Assembly (NCBI RefSeq): GCF_001307105.1
Contig: NZ_LGYN01000026.1
Span: forward strand, 62,001 to 126,000
Direction: 5' to 3'
Source: Bacillus australimaris
GTDB lineage: Bacteria; Bacillota; Bacilli; Bacillales; Bacillaceae
Length of the DNA stretch: 64,000 nucleotides
In this document: in pieces, positions 1 to 9,522 of the stretch
Position numbering within the stretch: the first letter of the stretch is position 1
Layout: every line of letters begins with the position of its first letter
Made by a program: the position numbers and the translations under genes
Notes under the pieces: model-generated
Database searches by the model: none
What the model saw: only the letters and a program-made list of their open reading frames with translations
Told to the model about the DNA's origin: nothing

Positions 1-594
1 TTCTAGTATCGGTGAAATATGATCATGGTAGCCGATTGGTTCGATGTCAGCAACTGCATATTTAATTCCGCTGTGTGGTTCTCTTCCAAACAACTCAAAA
101 AGCGACTCTTCTTCATGTGTAAAAGAAGTTGGAAGATGCTTGACTGGAATTTTATCTAAACAATAAACAACTGGCTGTCCATCTGCCGTTCGAACGCGTT
201 CCATTGAAAAAATCTCATCAGATTCATCACACTGAAAACGAATGACATCGTTTTCTGTTGGCTCGCCTTCTTGCGAGGATAAAAAGATGGTACCAGGCGT
301 CATATTGACCTGCTCAATCATTTTCGTGACACTTGTCAGCTGTTCGATGCCTGTTGAAAAAAGCGGTCTTGTGTTGACGAAAGTTCCCACACCATGTCTT
401 CTAATTAAATACTTCTCTTCTTCTAGTATACGAAGGGCTTCACGCAGTGTCGCTCTGCTCACACCTAAAAGCTTTGAGAGCTCAAACTCAGAAGGCAGCT
501 TTTCTTTTTCGGCATATACGCCTGTTTGAATATCTTCTTTAATACGGTCAATCACTTTCAAATATAAATGGCGATTGTCTGTTTTAGTCGACAT
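1..594 (-). CDS. ymfC: GntR-family transcriptional regulator YmfC (partial, C-terminus beyond the left edge)
   Basis: The minus strand is open from an ATG at 592-594 to the window edge, giving about 198 residues. The first 75 residues form a GntR winged helix: a [12 protein letters not shown] helix, then [22 protein letters not shown] (the recognition helix region), then RRHGVGTFV. After it comes a UTRA-like ligand-binding part ([24 protein letters not shown]), which is the HutC/FadR-style layout for sensing a small metabolite. The ATG has a GGAGGGAAA ribosome site just upstream. YmfC follows spoIIIE in B. subtilis, and the same order is seen here. The ligand and targets are not evident from the sequence. 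The end is cut by the window, not by a mutation. Confidence 0.9.
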   Translation of the reverse strand, partial: MSTKTDNRHLYLKVIDRIKEDIQTGVYAEKEKLPSEFELSKLLGVSRATLREALRILEEEKYLIRRHGVGTFVNTRPLFSTGIEQLTSVTKMIEQVNMTPGTIFLSSQEGEPTENDVIRFQCDESDEIFSMERVRTADGQPVVYCLDKIPVKHLPTSFTHEEESLFELFGREPHSGIKYAVADIEPIGYHDHISPILE

Positions 595-743
595 GTTTTC
601 CCTCCGTCTAATCAATGCAAATGATAAGATGAGAAATCTCTATTCCGAGATAAGTTGAACATAACTATATCATGTTTTTGCAAATAAATAAATAGTCTGA
701 CATCTAGTTAACATAATGATACTATTGTTCACTTTTTAAGGAA

Positions 744-770
744 AGCCCTCTTCAACTTATGAAGAGAGCT
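744..770 (-). terminator. Intrinsic terminator of spoIIIE, overlapping its stop codon
   Basis: An inverted repeat with arms around CTCTTC and GAAGAG, extended by AGC/GCT across one mismatch, encloses the spoIIIE stop codon. In the minus direction the second arm is followed by a pyrimidine-rich tail. The last codons of spoIIIE form the first arm. Confidence 0.6.
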
Positions 771-3129
771 CGTCATATTGTTCTTTTGAGAGCAGAACTT
801 CTCTCGGTTTACTTCCTTCATACGGGCCGACAACGCCTCGCTCTTCCATTGCGTCAATCAGACGCGCTGCCCGGGTATAACCGATGCGGAATCTTCTTTG
901 CAGCATAGAAACGGAAGCCGTCTGCATGCCAATGATCAGCTCGACTGCTTCATCATATAGATCATCTTCCACAGCTGCAAGTTGATCCTGCGTTTCCTCG
1001 CTTGGAATCATTTCCTCTTGGTATTGTGCTTTTTGCTGTGTGATCACATGATCAACCACATGTTCTACTTCTTCATCTGATAAAAAGGCGCCTTGCACAC
1101 GAACTGGCTTGTTTGCCCCAACAGGTAAAAACAGCATGTCCCCTCTGCCAAGCAGCTTTTCTGCGCCTCCCATATCAAGAATCGTCCTTGAATCGGTTTG
1201 TGAGGATACGCTAAAGGCGATGCGGGAAGGGATGTTTGCTTTAATAACACCAGTAATAACATCGACAGAAGGTCTTTGTGTGGCGATAATCAAATGAATT
1301 CCCGCAGCACGCGCCATTTGAGAAAGTCTTGTAATGGAATCTTCCACATCAGAGGAAGCGACCATCATTAAATCTGCAAGCTCGTCTACAATGACGACAA
1401 TATAAGGAAGTTCTGGCTGTTTAGCCTCTTCCGTTTGATTCATTCGTTTAATGTAATCATTGTAGCCTTCAATATTTCTTGTTCCTGTATGAGAAAACAA
1501 TTCATAGCGGCGTTCCATTTCGCTGACTACTTTTTTAAGTGCCTGCGAGGCTTTCTTAGGGTCTGTGACGACAGGAGCCAAAAGATGCGGAATGCCGTTA
1601 TACACATTTAATTCAACCATTTTCGGATCAATCATCATCATTTTCACTTCATGAGGCTTTGCTCTCATGAGAATGCTTGTGATAATGCCATTGATACACA
1701 CACTTTTTCCGCTTCCTGTTGAGCCTGCTACGAGCAAATGCGGCATTTTGTTCATTTCAGCAAGCACGGCTTCACCCGAAATATTGCGGCCTAGTCCAAT
1801 GAGGAGCTTGGCATTAGGGCGGTCATTTTGCTTCGATTCTAATACCTCTTTTAATGAAACCATTGCAATTTCTGCATTTGGAACTTCAATGCCGATGGCT
1901 GATTTACCAGGAATCGGCGCCTCAATTCGAATGTCTTTTGCCGCGAGCGCCAAGGCTAAATCATCACTTAAATTGACGATCTTACTTACCTTCACGCCGA
2001 CATCTGGATATACTTCATATTTGGTCACAGCTGGACCTAAATGAACTTGTGTGACTTTTGCTTTGACACCAAAGCTTTGAAATGTTTGTTCAAGCTTTCT
2101 TGCATTTTCATATATATTTTTCTTATCTGTTTGCTGACCTGAATGCTGCGGCTCTGCCAAAATATCAAGTGATGGCAATTCGTAATCTTTATTTTCAAGT
2201 TCAGTAAATGTCATCGGCGGAGCCTCTTTTGGTTCATCAGCTGGATCAGATTGATTCTGTGCATTTTGCACAGAATCTTGAAGAGGATCTGTCTCTTTTA
2301 CCGCCTGCTTTTTTGGAGCCGGCGGGGTGAGAATGTCATCTCTGTCTGCAAAGCTTGAAATAATCGGCTGGCTATTGTTAGGAGACGGCGTTTCCTCTTC
2401 AACGAAAATTAGATCATCTTCGTCCTCTTCTTGAATGCGTGATCGTTTTTTCTTTTCGCCTGTTTTCTGAGAGGACGAGCTCTTTTTCGCCTGCCTGATG
2501 CCTTTCATATCTTGAACAAACGCTTTCCACTGCTTCACCATAAATTGTGAGATAGGAAGCAGCACTTTTTTCACCATTTCCTGAAGGGAACGGTTTGTAA
2601 TCAGTACAATTCCAATCAGCATGAGAACTATTGCCATGATTTGCGAGCCTGCTTGTGCAAATAAGAAATAAGAAGCAGCAAATAATACGGCTCCAATCAT
2701 GCCGCCTCCTAGATCAGGAGATCCCGTCTCACCTTTTATGTCCATTAAGAATAGCTCAAATGTATTTCTAATCACACTTTGAGAGCCAATGACGCCCGCA
2801 GATGAAAGGTGCTGAAAGAGCTTCACATGAGACAAAAGCAAGATACTCGCAATGATGCAGTATAGGCCCGCTTTTCTTCTTGTCAAAATATCTGGGATTT
2901 GTTTTTTCCAGAAAATCGTCACACCAAAAAGAAATAATCCGATAAGGCAGAGAATGAACCATTCACCTGCAAAGAATCGGAATAGATGCACAAAGGTTTG
3001 TCCAACAACGCCTAGCTGTAAAATGGCAATGATCGCTATGGCAATACAGACTAACCCATTTAATTCATATTTCAGTTTTAGCTGTTTATTTTGTTTTTTT
3101 CTCGTTTTCCGTTTTCTCTTTTTAGCCAT
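757..3129 (-). CDS. spoIIIE: DNA translocase SpoIIIE (FtsK/SpoIIIE family)
   Basis: Hexameric ATP-driven DNA pump that moves the chromosome into the forespore during sporulation. The 790-residue product starts with a basic stretch ([15 protein letters not shown]), followed by four hydrophobic membrane segments to about residue 185, a charged and proline-rich linker to about residue 330, and the motor. Walker A is AGSTGSGKS near residue 475 and Walker B is [11 protein letters not shown]. The C-terminal gamma winged helix ([20 protein letters not shown]) reads SRS orientation sequences. I placed the start at the ATG at 3127-3129 because AAGGTG lies about 6 bases upstream; longer in-frame readings to 3243 lack a site. 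Length agrees with B. subtilis SpoIIIE. ymfC lies downstream, ylzJ and tepA upstream. Confidence 0.95.
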   Translation of the reverse strand: MAKKRKRKTRKKQNKQLKLKYELNGLVCIAIAIIAILQLGVVGQTFVHLFRFFAGEWFILCLIGLFLFGVTIFWKKQIPDILTRRKAGLYCIIASILLLSHVKLFQHLSSAGVIGSQSVIRNTFELFLMDIKGETGSPDLGGGMIGAVLFAASYFLFAQAGSQIMAIVLMLIGIVLITNRSLQEMVKKVLLPISQFMVKQWKAFVQDMKGIRQAKKSSSSQKTGEKKKRSRIQEEDEDDLIFVEEETPSPNNSQPIISSFADRDDILTPPAPKKQAVKETDPLQDSVQNAQNQSDPADEPKEAPPMTFTELENKDYELPSLDILAEPQHSGQQTDKKNIYENARKLEQTFQSFGVKAKVTQVHLGPAVTKYEVYPDVGVKVSKIVNLSDDLALALAAKDIRIEAPIPGKSAIGIEVPNAEIAMVSLKEVLESKQNDRPNAKLLIGLGRNISGEAVLAEMNKMPHLLVAGSTGSGKSVCINGIITSILMRAKPHEVKMMMIDPKMVELNVYNGIPHLLAPVVTDPKKASQALKKVVSEMERRYELFSHTGTRNIEGYNDYIKRMNQTEEAKQPELPYIVVIVDELADLMMVASSDVEDSITRLSQMARAAGIHLIIATQRPSVDVITGVIKANIPSRIAFSVSSQTDSRTILDMGGAEKLLGRGDMLFLPVGANKPVRVQGAFLSDEEVEHVVDHVITQQKAQYQEEMIPSEETQDQLAAVEDDLYDEAVELIIGMQTASVSMLQRRFRIGYTRAARLIDAMEERGVVGPYEGSKPREVLLSKEQYDELSS

Positions 3130-3183
3130 ACTCATCACCTTACTACGAAAGAAAATATAACCTACCGAAAGATCAGAAAGAAA

Positions 3184-3202
3184 GCAGCCTGGTTTTGGCT
3201 GC
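3184..3202 (-). terminator. Probable terminator after ylzJ
   Basis: Perfect 6-bp stem GCAGCC/GGCTGC with a 7-base loop, followed on the minus strand by TTTCTTTCTG. It lies between ylzJ and spoIIIE, so it should end tepA-ylzJ transcripts. It could alternatively act inside a spoIIIE leader if the promoter at 3226-3234 is real. Confidence 0.5.
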
Positions 3203-3225
3203 ATCTTGTTGTAAGTTTTCCCTTT

Positions 3226-3234
3226 ATTATAGCA
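3226..3234 (-). promoter_or_regulatory. Possible extended -10 promoter for spoIIIE
   Basis: The minus strand reads TGCTATAAT, a perfect extended -10 element. The hexamer 17 bases upstream is GACTCA, a poor -35. It would start a leader of roughly 90 bases before spoIIIE that contains the hairpin at 3184-3202. Sequence match only. Confidence 0.35.
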
Positions 3235-3239
3235 TAGAA

Positions 3240-3476
3240 TCATTCATATGAGTCGGTTTGATTGGTGCCTAAATGCAACTTCAACCGCGTGCCTGGTGCA
3301 AGCTCTTGATTGAGAAAATCCATTGGATTGGTGCTCATGACTTGGACAATTTCTGCCTCATCTTCTTTCATTTCAACCATTACTGGCACACCTTGAATGT
3401 TTACCTGCTGGAGTTTGCGTTCTCCTTGTTCCTCAGCGTAAATGGCTTCATATGGCATAGGGGTATATAAAATCAT
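3240..3476 (-). CDS. ylzJ: YlzJ-like small conserved protein
   Basis: A 78-residue protein with no recognisable catalytic motif. It starts [17 protein letters not shown] and carries a short acidic middle ([15 protein letters not shown]). The family is known only as conserved in Bacillus between tepA and spoIIIE, and the position here is the same. Its start codon overlaps the tepA stop by the ATGA arrangement (3473-3476), so the two are translationally coupled. No signal peptide or membrane segment is visible. Function unknown; the name is positional and based on family resemblance. Confidence 0.8.
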   Translation of the reverse strand: MILYTPMPYEAIYAEEQGERKLQQVNIQGVPVMVEMKEDEAEIVQVMSTNPMDFLNQELAPGTRLKLHLGTNQTDSYE

Positions 3477-4201
3477 TGGATCAGCCCCTCGTTTTGAGAT
3501 GCCCTGTCTCCAATAAGCTCGTTCAGCTTTTTGATCGCTTGTCCTACGCCGCCTACTTCATTCATAAGTCCGTATTCTGCCGCCTCATGACCTACGACAT
3601 TTGTTCCTATGTCTCTTGTTAAATTGCCTTTTGAGAACATAAGCTCTTTAAACTTCTCTTCTGTAATATCGGAGTGGCTTGTGACAAAGTTAATGACTCT
3701 TTCCTGCATTTTATCTAAGTATTCAAAGGTTTGCGGAACACCAATCACAAGACCTGTTAAACGCACAGGATGAATGGTCATCGTAGCTGTTTCTGCAATA
3801 TACGAATAGTCACACGACACCGCGATCGGAACACCAATGGAGTGGCCTCCGCCAAGTACAATCGATACAGTCGGTTTTGATAAAGAAGCCAGCATTTCTG
3901 CAATCGCGAGGCCCGCTTCAACATCGCCGCCTACTGTATTTAAGATGATCAAAAGACCTTCAATTTTCGGGTTTTGTTCAACTGCTACGATTTGTGGAAT
4001 GACATGTTCATATTTGGTTGTTTTATTTTGCGGTGGAAGCTGCATGTGGCCTTCAATTTGTCCAATAATGGTGAGGCAATGGATATTTGTATCTTGCGGC
4101 AGCTGTGGAACGGCTGTTTCACCTAGCTGCTGTATTTTGCTCATAATGCTGTCTTTTTCTTCTGGCTTTCGCTCAGGCTGCTGTTCATTCTTTTCGTCCA
4201 T
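3473..4201 (-). CDS. tepA: ClpP/SppA-fold translocation-enhancing protein TepA
   Basis: A 242-residue cytosolic protein of the ClpP-like serine protease superfamily; in B. subtilis TepA (YmfB) is linked to protein export and spore outgrowth. The fold signature is the [17 protein letters not shown] helix, then [15 protein letters not shown] around residue 125, where the serine after GGGH would be the nucleophile. The charged N-terminal 30 residues are low in hydrophobicity, so no signal peptide. Two starts compete: the ATG chosen here, and a TTG at 4220-4222 that has AGGAG 6 bases upstream and would add seven residues. It is downstream of rnjB, separated by a terminator, and coupled to ylzJ. 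Confidence 0.88.
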   Translation of the reverse strand: MDEKNEQQPERKPEEKDSIMSKIQQLGETAVPQLPQDTNIHCLTIIGQIEGHMQLPPQNKTTKYEHVIPQIVAVEQNPKIEGLLIILNTVGGDVEAGLAIAEMLASLSKPTVSIVLGGGHSIGVPIAVSCDYSYIAETATMTIHPVRLTGLVIGVPQTFEYLDKMQERVINFVTSHSDITEEKFKELMFSKGNLTRDIGTNVVGHEAAEYGLMNEVGGVGQAIKKLNELIGDRASQNEGLIQ

Positions 4202-4281
4202 TTGTCTCCATCCTTTCCTCAAACTCTTCTCCTATTATGAACAAGAAAACTCTATTCCATCCGCATCCTTCACGGCACATC

Positions 4282-4313
4282 AAAAAAGCCCAAAGAGCTT
4301 ATACTCTTTGGGC
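4282..4313 (-). terminator. Intrinsic terminator of rnjB
   Basis: Perfect 10-bp stem GCCCAAAGAG/CTCTTTGGGC (4288-4313) with a 6-base loop. It is followed on the minus strand by TTTTTTG, just past the rnjB stop. Confidence 0.9.
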
Positions 4314-4321
4314 TTTTCTCA

Positions 4322-5989
4322 TCATACTTCCATAATAATTGGAATGATCATTGGCTTACGTTTTGTTTTTTCATATAGGAATTGATTTAGTACATCGCGC
4401 ATGGATTGTTTCAATGTTGACCATTCAACAATTGAGTTTTCCGTTTGCTCTTTGACAATCCCTTTAACCATTTCTGTTGCTTTCACAATCAGCTCTTCGG
4501 ATTCTCTTACATACACAAATCCTCTTGTGATGATTTCAGGTCCAGAAATTAATTGTTTCTTTTGTTTATCGAGCGTAATGACGACAATCAAGATACCATC
4601 CTGAGACAATAGGCGTCTGTCGCGCAACACGATGTTTCCGATATCACCAACACCAAGACCATCGATCAAAATGTTGCCTTGATGAACCTTTTCACCGATT
4701 TTGACGTTCTGTCCTCTAAACTCAACAACATCCCCTTTATCAATCAAGAAAATGTCACTGCGTTTCATACCTACTTCTTCTGCAATACGAGAATGTGCTT
4801 TTTGCATACGGTATTCGCCATTCACCGGAATTAAATACTTCGGTTTTAGTAAGTTCAGCATCAGCTTTAACTCTTCTTGGCAGCCATGGCCAGATACATG
4901 CACACGTTTTTGCGCAAAAATGACTTGTGCTCCGCTTCTTGTAAGGAAATCCACTGTTTTTGAATACGTGAGTTCTTGTCCAGGAAGAGGTGTAGATGCA
5001 ATCACAACAGTGTCATCTTTTTCAATATGAAGCTGTTTGTGATTTTGTTTCGCCATTTTTGTTAAAGCAGCAAGAGGCTCTCCGTGGCTTCCCGCTGTCA
5101 GGATGACCACATCGTTTTTCGCCATTTTCTTCACTTCTTGAACGGGTACAAATAATTCTTCGTCTGCTGTAACATAACCAAGCTTAATTGCCAGCTGAAG
5201 AGTTGTCATCATATTCTTCCCTGCTACAGCAAGTTTACGTCCATTTTGATTCGTTGCATTAATGATCTGCTGTACGCGGTTAATGTTCGATGAAGATACA
5301 GCGACAATCACTCGATTTTCAGCATTGTACATCGCATTTGAGATTTCGTCTTGGACGAGCGCCTCAGAAGGTGTATAGCCTGGTTTTTCAGCATTTGCAC
5401 TGTCTGAAAGCAGCGCTAAAACGCCGTTATTGCCAATTTTCGCAATCTCTCCGATGTCACAGGCTTGGTTAAGCGCTGGGGTTTGATCAAATTTAAAATC
5501 ACCTGTGCATACAATTGAACCAAGAGAGGTTTTGAAGCTGATCCCGACTGAATCAGGGATGCTGTGATTCGTTCTAAAGAATGATACTTTTGTTGTTTCA
5601 AAAGTAATCACTGACTTCGCATGGACCTCACGTAAATCAGCTTTTTGATTGAAGCCATACTGCTTTAATTTTTCTCGAAGTAACGCAAGGGTCAGCTTCG
5701 TTCCGTAGACTGGTACAGACAATTTGCTCAAGCAATGGAATACGCCTCCGATTGCTTCATCATGTCCGTGGGTAAGAAAAATTGCTTTCACCCGATCAGC
5801 ACGTTCTGTTAAATAAGAGATATCAGGAATGACAACGTCAATGCCCAGCATTTCGTTTTCTGGATGCATTAAACCTGCATCTACCACATATATGTCCGAA
5901 TCAATCTCAATGACATATAAGTTTTTCCCGATTTCTCCAACGCCTCCCAGTGCAATAATTCTTACGTTCTCTGTATTTTTCTTTTTCAA
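4322..5989 (-). CDS. rnjB: Ribonuclease J2 (RnjB, YmfA)
   Basis: Metallo-beta-lactamase/beta-CASP ribonuclease that works with RNase J1 in mRNA and rRNA processing. The 555-residue product has the N-terminal IIALGGVGEIGKN signature, the beta-lactamase part to about 210, the beta-CASP part with SGHGCQEELKL near 370, and a C-terminal domain. The metal motif reads HGHDEAIGG instead of the HGHEDHIGG seen in J1-type enzymes, so key ligands are changed; B. subtilis RNase J2 is known as the weaker partner. Start: TTG at 5987-5989 with AGGAGG 8 bases upstream, giving the same length as B. subtilis; the ATG codons further upstream have no site. It has its own promoter and terminator. Confidence 0.95.
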   Translation of the reverse strand: MKKKNTENVRIIALGGVGEIGKNLYVIEIDSDIYVVDAGLMHPENEMLGIDVVIPDISYLTERADRVKAIFLTHGHDEAIGGVFHCLSKLSVPVYGTKLTLALLREKLKQYGFNQKADLREVHAKSVITFETTKVSFFRTNHSIPDSVGISFKTSLGSIVCTGDFKFDQTPALNQACDIGEIAKIGNNGVLALLSDSANAEKPGYTPSEALVQDEISNAMYNAENRVIVAVSSSNINRVQQIINATNQNGRKLAVAGKNMMTTLQLAIKLGYVTADEELFVPVQEVKKMAKNDVVILTAGSHGEPLAALTKMAKQNHKQLHIEKDDTVVIASTPLPGQELTYSKTVDFLTRSGAQVIFAQKRVHVSGHGCQEELKLMLNLLKPKYLIPVNGEYRMQKAHSRIAEEVGMKRSDIFLIDKGDVVEFRGQNVKIGEKVHQGNILIDGLGVGDIGNIVLRDRRLLSQDGILIVVITLDKQKKQLISGPEIITRGFVYVRESEELIVKATEMVKGIVKEQTENSIVEWSTLKQSMRDVLNQFLYEKTKRKPMIIPIIMEV

Positions 5990-6036
5990 AATTCTTATCC
6001 TCCTAGTCTCAAGCCCGTCCATCATCGCTTAATGCT

Positions 6037-6066
6037 ATTATAACTGAATCTAATTTTAGAAAACAA
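6037..6066 (-). promoter_or_regulatory. Probable sigma-A promoter of rnjB
   Basis: The minus strand has TTGTTT, an 18-base spacer and a perfect TATAAT -10, about 45 bases before the rnjB TTG start and just after the dapA terminator. Confidence 0.6.
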
Positions 6067-6100
6067 GATGAAGTCACATTTTAAGAAAGTGTTATGTATA

Positions 6101-6137
6101 AAAAACGGTCATACTCAGGGACATCTGAGAATGACCG
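6101..6137 (-). terminator. Intrinsic terminator of the spoVF-asd-dapG-dapA operon
   Basis: Stem CGGTCAT-x-CTCAG / CTGAG-x-ATGACCG (6106-6137) with one internal mismatch and a 6-base loop. On the minus strand it runs into TTTTTTATA. Confidence 0.9.
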
Positions 6138-6159
6138 CTTACGAAATCTTTTGTTTTGA

Positions 6160-7026
6160 TCAGCTGTTTAAAACGCTGCTTAAATTCAGTCTCTCTTCTT
6201 CTGACAAAGGCAAAAGTGGAAGACGAACAGATCCGACATCTAGTCCTTTCAGCTGAAGGGCTGTTTTGACAGGTGTTGGATTTGGCGCTGAGAAAAGCTG
6301 TTTCATGATTGGAAGCAGCTTTTGATGGATTAATGCGGCATTGGCTGTTTGACCTGAAGCATAGCTTTTCAGCATTTGCTGCATATCCAGTCCTACGATA
6401 TGAGACGCAACAGAGACAACTCCCTTTGCACCAACAGATACAGCAGGAAGTGTTAAGCTGTCGTCACCAGAATATACGTCGAAATCTTCTGGCGTCTCTG
6501 CAATAATTTTAGTCATGGCATCAAGATCGCCGCTTGCTTCTTTGATTGCGACAATGTTTGGAATTTCCGCAAGCTTAATTGTTGTTTCTGGCGCTAATGA
6601 CGCAGCCGTTCTTCCAGGTACATTGTAAAGCATGACAGGAAGAGATGTAGACTCGGCAATTGCTTTAAAGTGTGCATACATGCCTTCCTGTGATGGCTTG
6701 TTGTAGTAAGGTACGACAAGCATCACTGCATCAACGCCCGCTTCTTCTGCTTTTTTCGTTAGTTTGATAGACGCATTTGTGTTATTACTGCCTGTTCCTG
6801 CAATGATTTTACAACGACCATTTGCTAATTTTACCGATTGCTGAAAAAGAGCAACTTTTTCTTCAGTCGATAAAGTTGGCGATTCGCCTGTTGTCCCTGC
6901 AACGACTAAAGAGTCACTGCCGTTTTTTAATAAGTAATCAATGAGAATTGATAGCTTTTGGAAATCGATGTTGCCCTTTTTATCAAAAGGTGTAATCATA
7001 GCTGTTGCGATATTTCCGAAATTCAT
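6160..7026 (-). CDS. dapA: 4-hydroxy-tetrahydrodipicolinate synthase DapA
   Basis: Condenses pyruvate with aspartate semialdehyde, the branch point to lysine, diaminopimelate for peptidoglycan, and dipicolinate for spores. The 288-residue TIM barrel shows TTGESPTLS (pyruvate contact), VMLYNVPGRT with the catalytic Tyr near 134, and IVAIKEASGD with the Schiff-base Lys near 162. The ATG at 7024-7026 has GAGGTG 6 bases upstream; an upstream in-frame extension to 7050 would overlap the region just after dapG and has no site. It is last in the operon, 30 bases after dapG, so precursor supply and dipicolinate synthesis are expressed together. Confidence 0.96.
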   Translation of the reverse strand: MNFGNIATAMITPFDKKGNIDFQKLSILIDYLLKNGSDSLVVAGTTGESPTLSTEEKVALFQQSVKLANGRCKIIAGTGSNNTNASIKLTKKAEEAGVDAVMLVVPYYNKPSQEGMYAHFKAIAESTSLPVMLYNVPGRTAASLAPETTIKLAEIPNIVAIKEASGDLDAMTKIIAETPEDFDVYSGDDSLTLPAVSVGAKGVVSVASHIVGLDMQQMLKSYASGQTANAALIHQKLLPIMKQLFSAPNPTPVKTALQLKGLDVGSVRLPLLPLSEEERLNLSSVLNS

Positions 7027-7056
7027 TTTTTTCACCTCATCATGATTCAATCACAT

Positions 7057-8271
7057 TTATCTTGAAAGTTCAAACACTTCATGCAGGGCATTAACAGCTG
7101 CTCTCATGTTTTCTTCGTTCACTAACACCCAAATGGTCGTATGACTGTCAGCCGATTGTAAAATCGGAATATTTTGCTCAGATAGTGCCGATACAATTTT
7201 AGATGTGACACCTGGTACACCCATAATGCCTGCGCCAACAGCTGATACTTTCGCACAATTTGTTGTCACAATTGGTGTATAGCCAAGGTCTTTTAAGATG
7301 GATGTCGCCTTTTCAGTCATTGCACCTGTCACTGTATACACAATTTCACTCGGTGTGATGTTGAAGAAGTCGACACTGATTTTTGCATTTGCCATTGCTT
7401 TGAAGACCTCTGTTTGTACACTGTACTGTCCTTCTTTTGCAGGGACTTTAATTTGCGTCACATCATTGACATGTGCGATACCAGTTATGAGGCGGTCATA
7501 CACATCATGGCTCATTTTATCTGAGTAGTGTGAAGTCACAAGTGTGCCCTCATCATCAGAGTATGTTGAACGGACCCTCATTGGTACTTTTGCTTGCATG
7601 GCAATTTCGACAGCTCTCGGGTGAATGACTTTTGCCCCTTGATATGCAAGGTTGCAAATTTCTGTATATGTCACGACTCGAAGCGGCTTTGCATTTTCAA
7701 CAATGCGGGGATCTGCTGTCATAACACCTTCTACATCTGTAAAAATATCAATAAAGTCTGCCTGCAATGCAGCGCCTAAAGCAGCTGCGGACGTATCACT
7801 GCCACCTCGTCCGATTGTTGTCACGTCTCCATTTTTCGCGGCTCCTTGGAACCCAGCGACAACGACAACATCATGTTCAGACAGTGCCGCCTCCAGACGT
7901 TCGCACTTCATGTCAATAATTTTCGCACTTGTATGCTCCTTATCTGTCACAAAGCCCGCCTGAGCTCCAGTCATCGCTACAGCCTTTAGACCGTTTTCAT
8001 TCAGCATACTTGAAAATACAACAGCTGATATATTCTCTCCGCAAGAAACAAGCAAGTCTTTTTCTCGGTTTGTCATATGCTGCGCGCTGCCATAAAGCAG
8101 ACCAAGCAACGTATCTGTCGCATAAGGATCACCTTTTCGTCCCATTGCTGAAACGACGACAACCGACTTATAGCCTTTCTCTTTTGCAGATAAGATATGT
8201 GCAAGTGCCCTTTTTCTACCTTGATCATCTTTGACAGATGTACCGCCAAATTTTTGGACAATTATTTTCAC
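7057..8271 (-). CDS. dapG: Aspartokinase I (DapG, diaminopimelate-sensitive type)
   Basis: Phosphorylates aspartate, the first step toward diaminopimelate and lysine. The 404-residue protein opens with IIVQKFGGTSVKD, the aspartokinase signature. It has TIGRGGSDTSAAALG and IDIFTDVEGVMTADPR in the kinase domain, and two ACT domains in the last 140 residues (SADSHTTIWVLV near the end) for allosteric control. I start at the second GTG (8269-8271) because GGAGTG lies 6 bases upstream and the length then equals B. subtilis DapG; the GTG three codons earlier sits too close to that site. It lies 92 bases after asd, with a strong hairpin between them. Confidence 0.95.
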   Translation of the reverse strand: MKIIVQKFGGTSVKDDQGRKRALAHILSAKEKGYKSVVVVSAMGRKGDPYATDTLLGLLYGSAQHMTNREKDLLVSCGENISAVVFSSMLNENGLKAVAMTGAQAGFVTDKEHTSAKIIDMKCERLEAALSEHDVVVVAGFQGAAKNGDVTTIGRGGSDTSAAALGAALQADFIDIFTDVEGVMTADPRIVENAKPLRVVTYTEICNLAYQGAKVIHPRAVEIAMQAKVPMRVRSTYSDDEGTLVTSHYSDKMSHDVYDRLITGIAHVNDVTQIKVPAKEGQYSVQTEVFKAMANAKISVDFFNITPSEIVYTVTGAMTEKATSILKDLGYTPIVTTNCAKVSAVGAGIMGVPGVTSKIVSALSEQNIPILQSADSHTTIWVLVNEENMRAAVNALHEVFELSR

Positions 8272-8299
8272 TGTTTTCACTCCAAGTTCATTCTGACGT

Positions 8300-8341
8300 A
8301 ACAGAAGAGAGCAGGCGAAAGATGCCTCACTCTCTTCTGTT
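8300..8341 (-). other. Strong intercistronic hairpin between asd and dapG
   Basis: Perfect 12-bp arms AACAGAAGAGAG/CTCTCTTCTGTT with an inner AGGC/GCCT pairing. There is no uridine run after it in the minus direction, so it is not a standard terminator. It may set transcript stability or processing within the operon. Confidence 0.65.
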
Positions 8342-8363
8342 CGTCCTCATCATCCATTGAATG

Positions 8364-9383
8364 TTAAACTAATTTTAATGCTTTTAAGCTTTCTGCGATT
8401 TGAACGGAGTTCCATGCAGCGCCTTTTAGCAGGTTATCAGATACAATCCACATATGGAACCCATTTGGACGGTCCAAATCTTTCCTAATGCGGCCGACAA
8501 ATACGTCGTTTTTCCCAACAGCATCTGCAGGCATTGGATAAATTTGTTGAGACGGATCATCTTGCAACGTAATTCCTGGCGCATCTTTTAGAATTGATTT
8601 GAGGTCTTCAACTGTTGCATCATTTGATTCTAGTTCGACGTAGACAGATTCTGAATGACCCGTTTCAATAGGAAGTCTCACACATGTTGCCGCTACTTCC
8701 AGCTCTGGCATGTGCATGATTTTTTTCGTTTCGTTGATCATTTTCATTTCTTCGAATGTATAACCATTGTCTTGGAATTTATCAATTTGCGGAATCGCAT
8801 TAAAAGCAATTTGATAAGGCATGACTTCTGGTGTTACATCTTCTTTATTTAAAATGGCTTGTGATTGGCTGTATAGTTCGTCAATAGCCTCATGTCCAGC
8901 ACCTGATACTGCTTGATACGTAGACACAATGACTTTTTTTATTCCATACGCCTGACGAAGCGGTTCTAATGCCGCTACCATTTGAATCGTTGAACAGTTA
9001 GGGTTTGCAATGATCCCTTGATGGTCATGCAAATCTTTTTCGTTTACCTCTGGTACGACAAGAGGGATGTTTTCGTCCATACGAAAAGCACTTGTGTTGT
9101 CTACAACGATCGCGCCTCGTTTGACTGCTTCAGGAGCTAGCGCTTTGGAAACATTTCCTCCAGCACTAAATAATGCAATGTTGACTCCTTCAAAGCTCTC
9201 AGGTGTTGCTTCCTGAACAGTGTACTCTTGACCTCTGAATGTCACTTTTGTTCCAGCAGAACGTTTTGAGGATAGTAAAGTAAGTGTATCCATTTCAAAA
9301 TCTCTGTCAGCTAGTGTTTTTAACATTTGTTGACCGACAGCTCCAGTCGCTCCAACTACAGCTACATGCAATCCTCTTCCCAT
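8364..9383 (-). CDS. asd: Aspartate-semialdehyde dehydrogenase Asd
   Basis: NADPH-dependent reduction of aspartyl phosphate to aspartate semialdehyde, feeding lysine, threonine, methionine and dipicolinate pathways. The 339-residue protein has the Rossmann start HVAVVGATGAVGQQ, the catalytic cysteine in NPNCSTIQM near residue 130, and the active-site His in RLPIETGHSE. The ATG at 9381-9383 has AAGGAG 8 bases upstream. Compared with B. subtilis Asd as I remember it, a short loop before YQIAFNAIPQID is about seven residues shorter (the protein reads EVMPYQIAF), which accounts for the length difference. It lies after spoVFB with about 140 bases between, where a separate promoter may lie. Confidence 0.95.
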   Translation of the reverse strand: MGRGLHVAVVGATGAVGQQMLKTLADRDFEMDTLTLLSSKRSAGTKVTFRGQEYTVQEATPESFEGVNIALFSAGGNVSKALAPEAVKRGAIVVDNTSAFRMDENIPLVVPEVNEKDLHDHQGIIANPNCSTIQMVAALEPLRQAYGIKKVIVSTYQAVSGAGHEAIDELYSQSQAILNKEDVTPEVMPYQIAFNAIPQIDKFQDNGYTFEEMKMINETKKIMHMPELEVAATCVRLPIETGHSESVYVELESNDATVEDLKSILKDAPGITLQDDPSQQIYPMPADAVGKNDVFVGRIRKDLDRPNGFHMWIVSDNLLKGAAWNSVQIAESLKALKLV

Positions 9384-9522
9384 CAGTAAAACTCCTTCCG
9401 ACCCATCCATGATTCTTTTCTTTCGGATGGCCATCCTATGACTTTTTACATTTTATTTTACCATAGAAAAGCAAGGCTTGAATCATCTTTTTTGAATCTT
9501 TCATGATTTTCTAGTGAAACAA

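Noticed and set aside
702..716. TAGTTAACATAAT shared by the regions upstream of ymfC and upstream of the GH operon (near 31552-31564)
   Set aside because: A 13-base AT-rich match is expected many times by chance in a window of this size, and no arrangement links the two sites.
9384..9522. Promoter of asd (TTCAAG-16-TAAAAT)
   Set aside because: The -35 matches at only three positions and the spacing is short, so I do not call it, although a growth-phase promoter somewhere in this gap is plausible.
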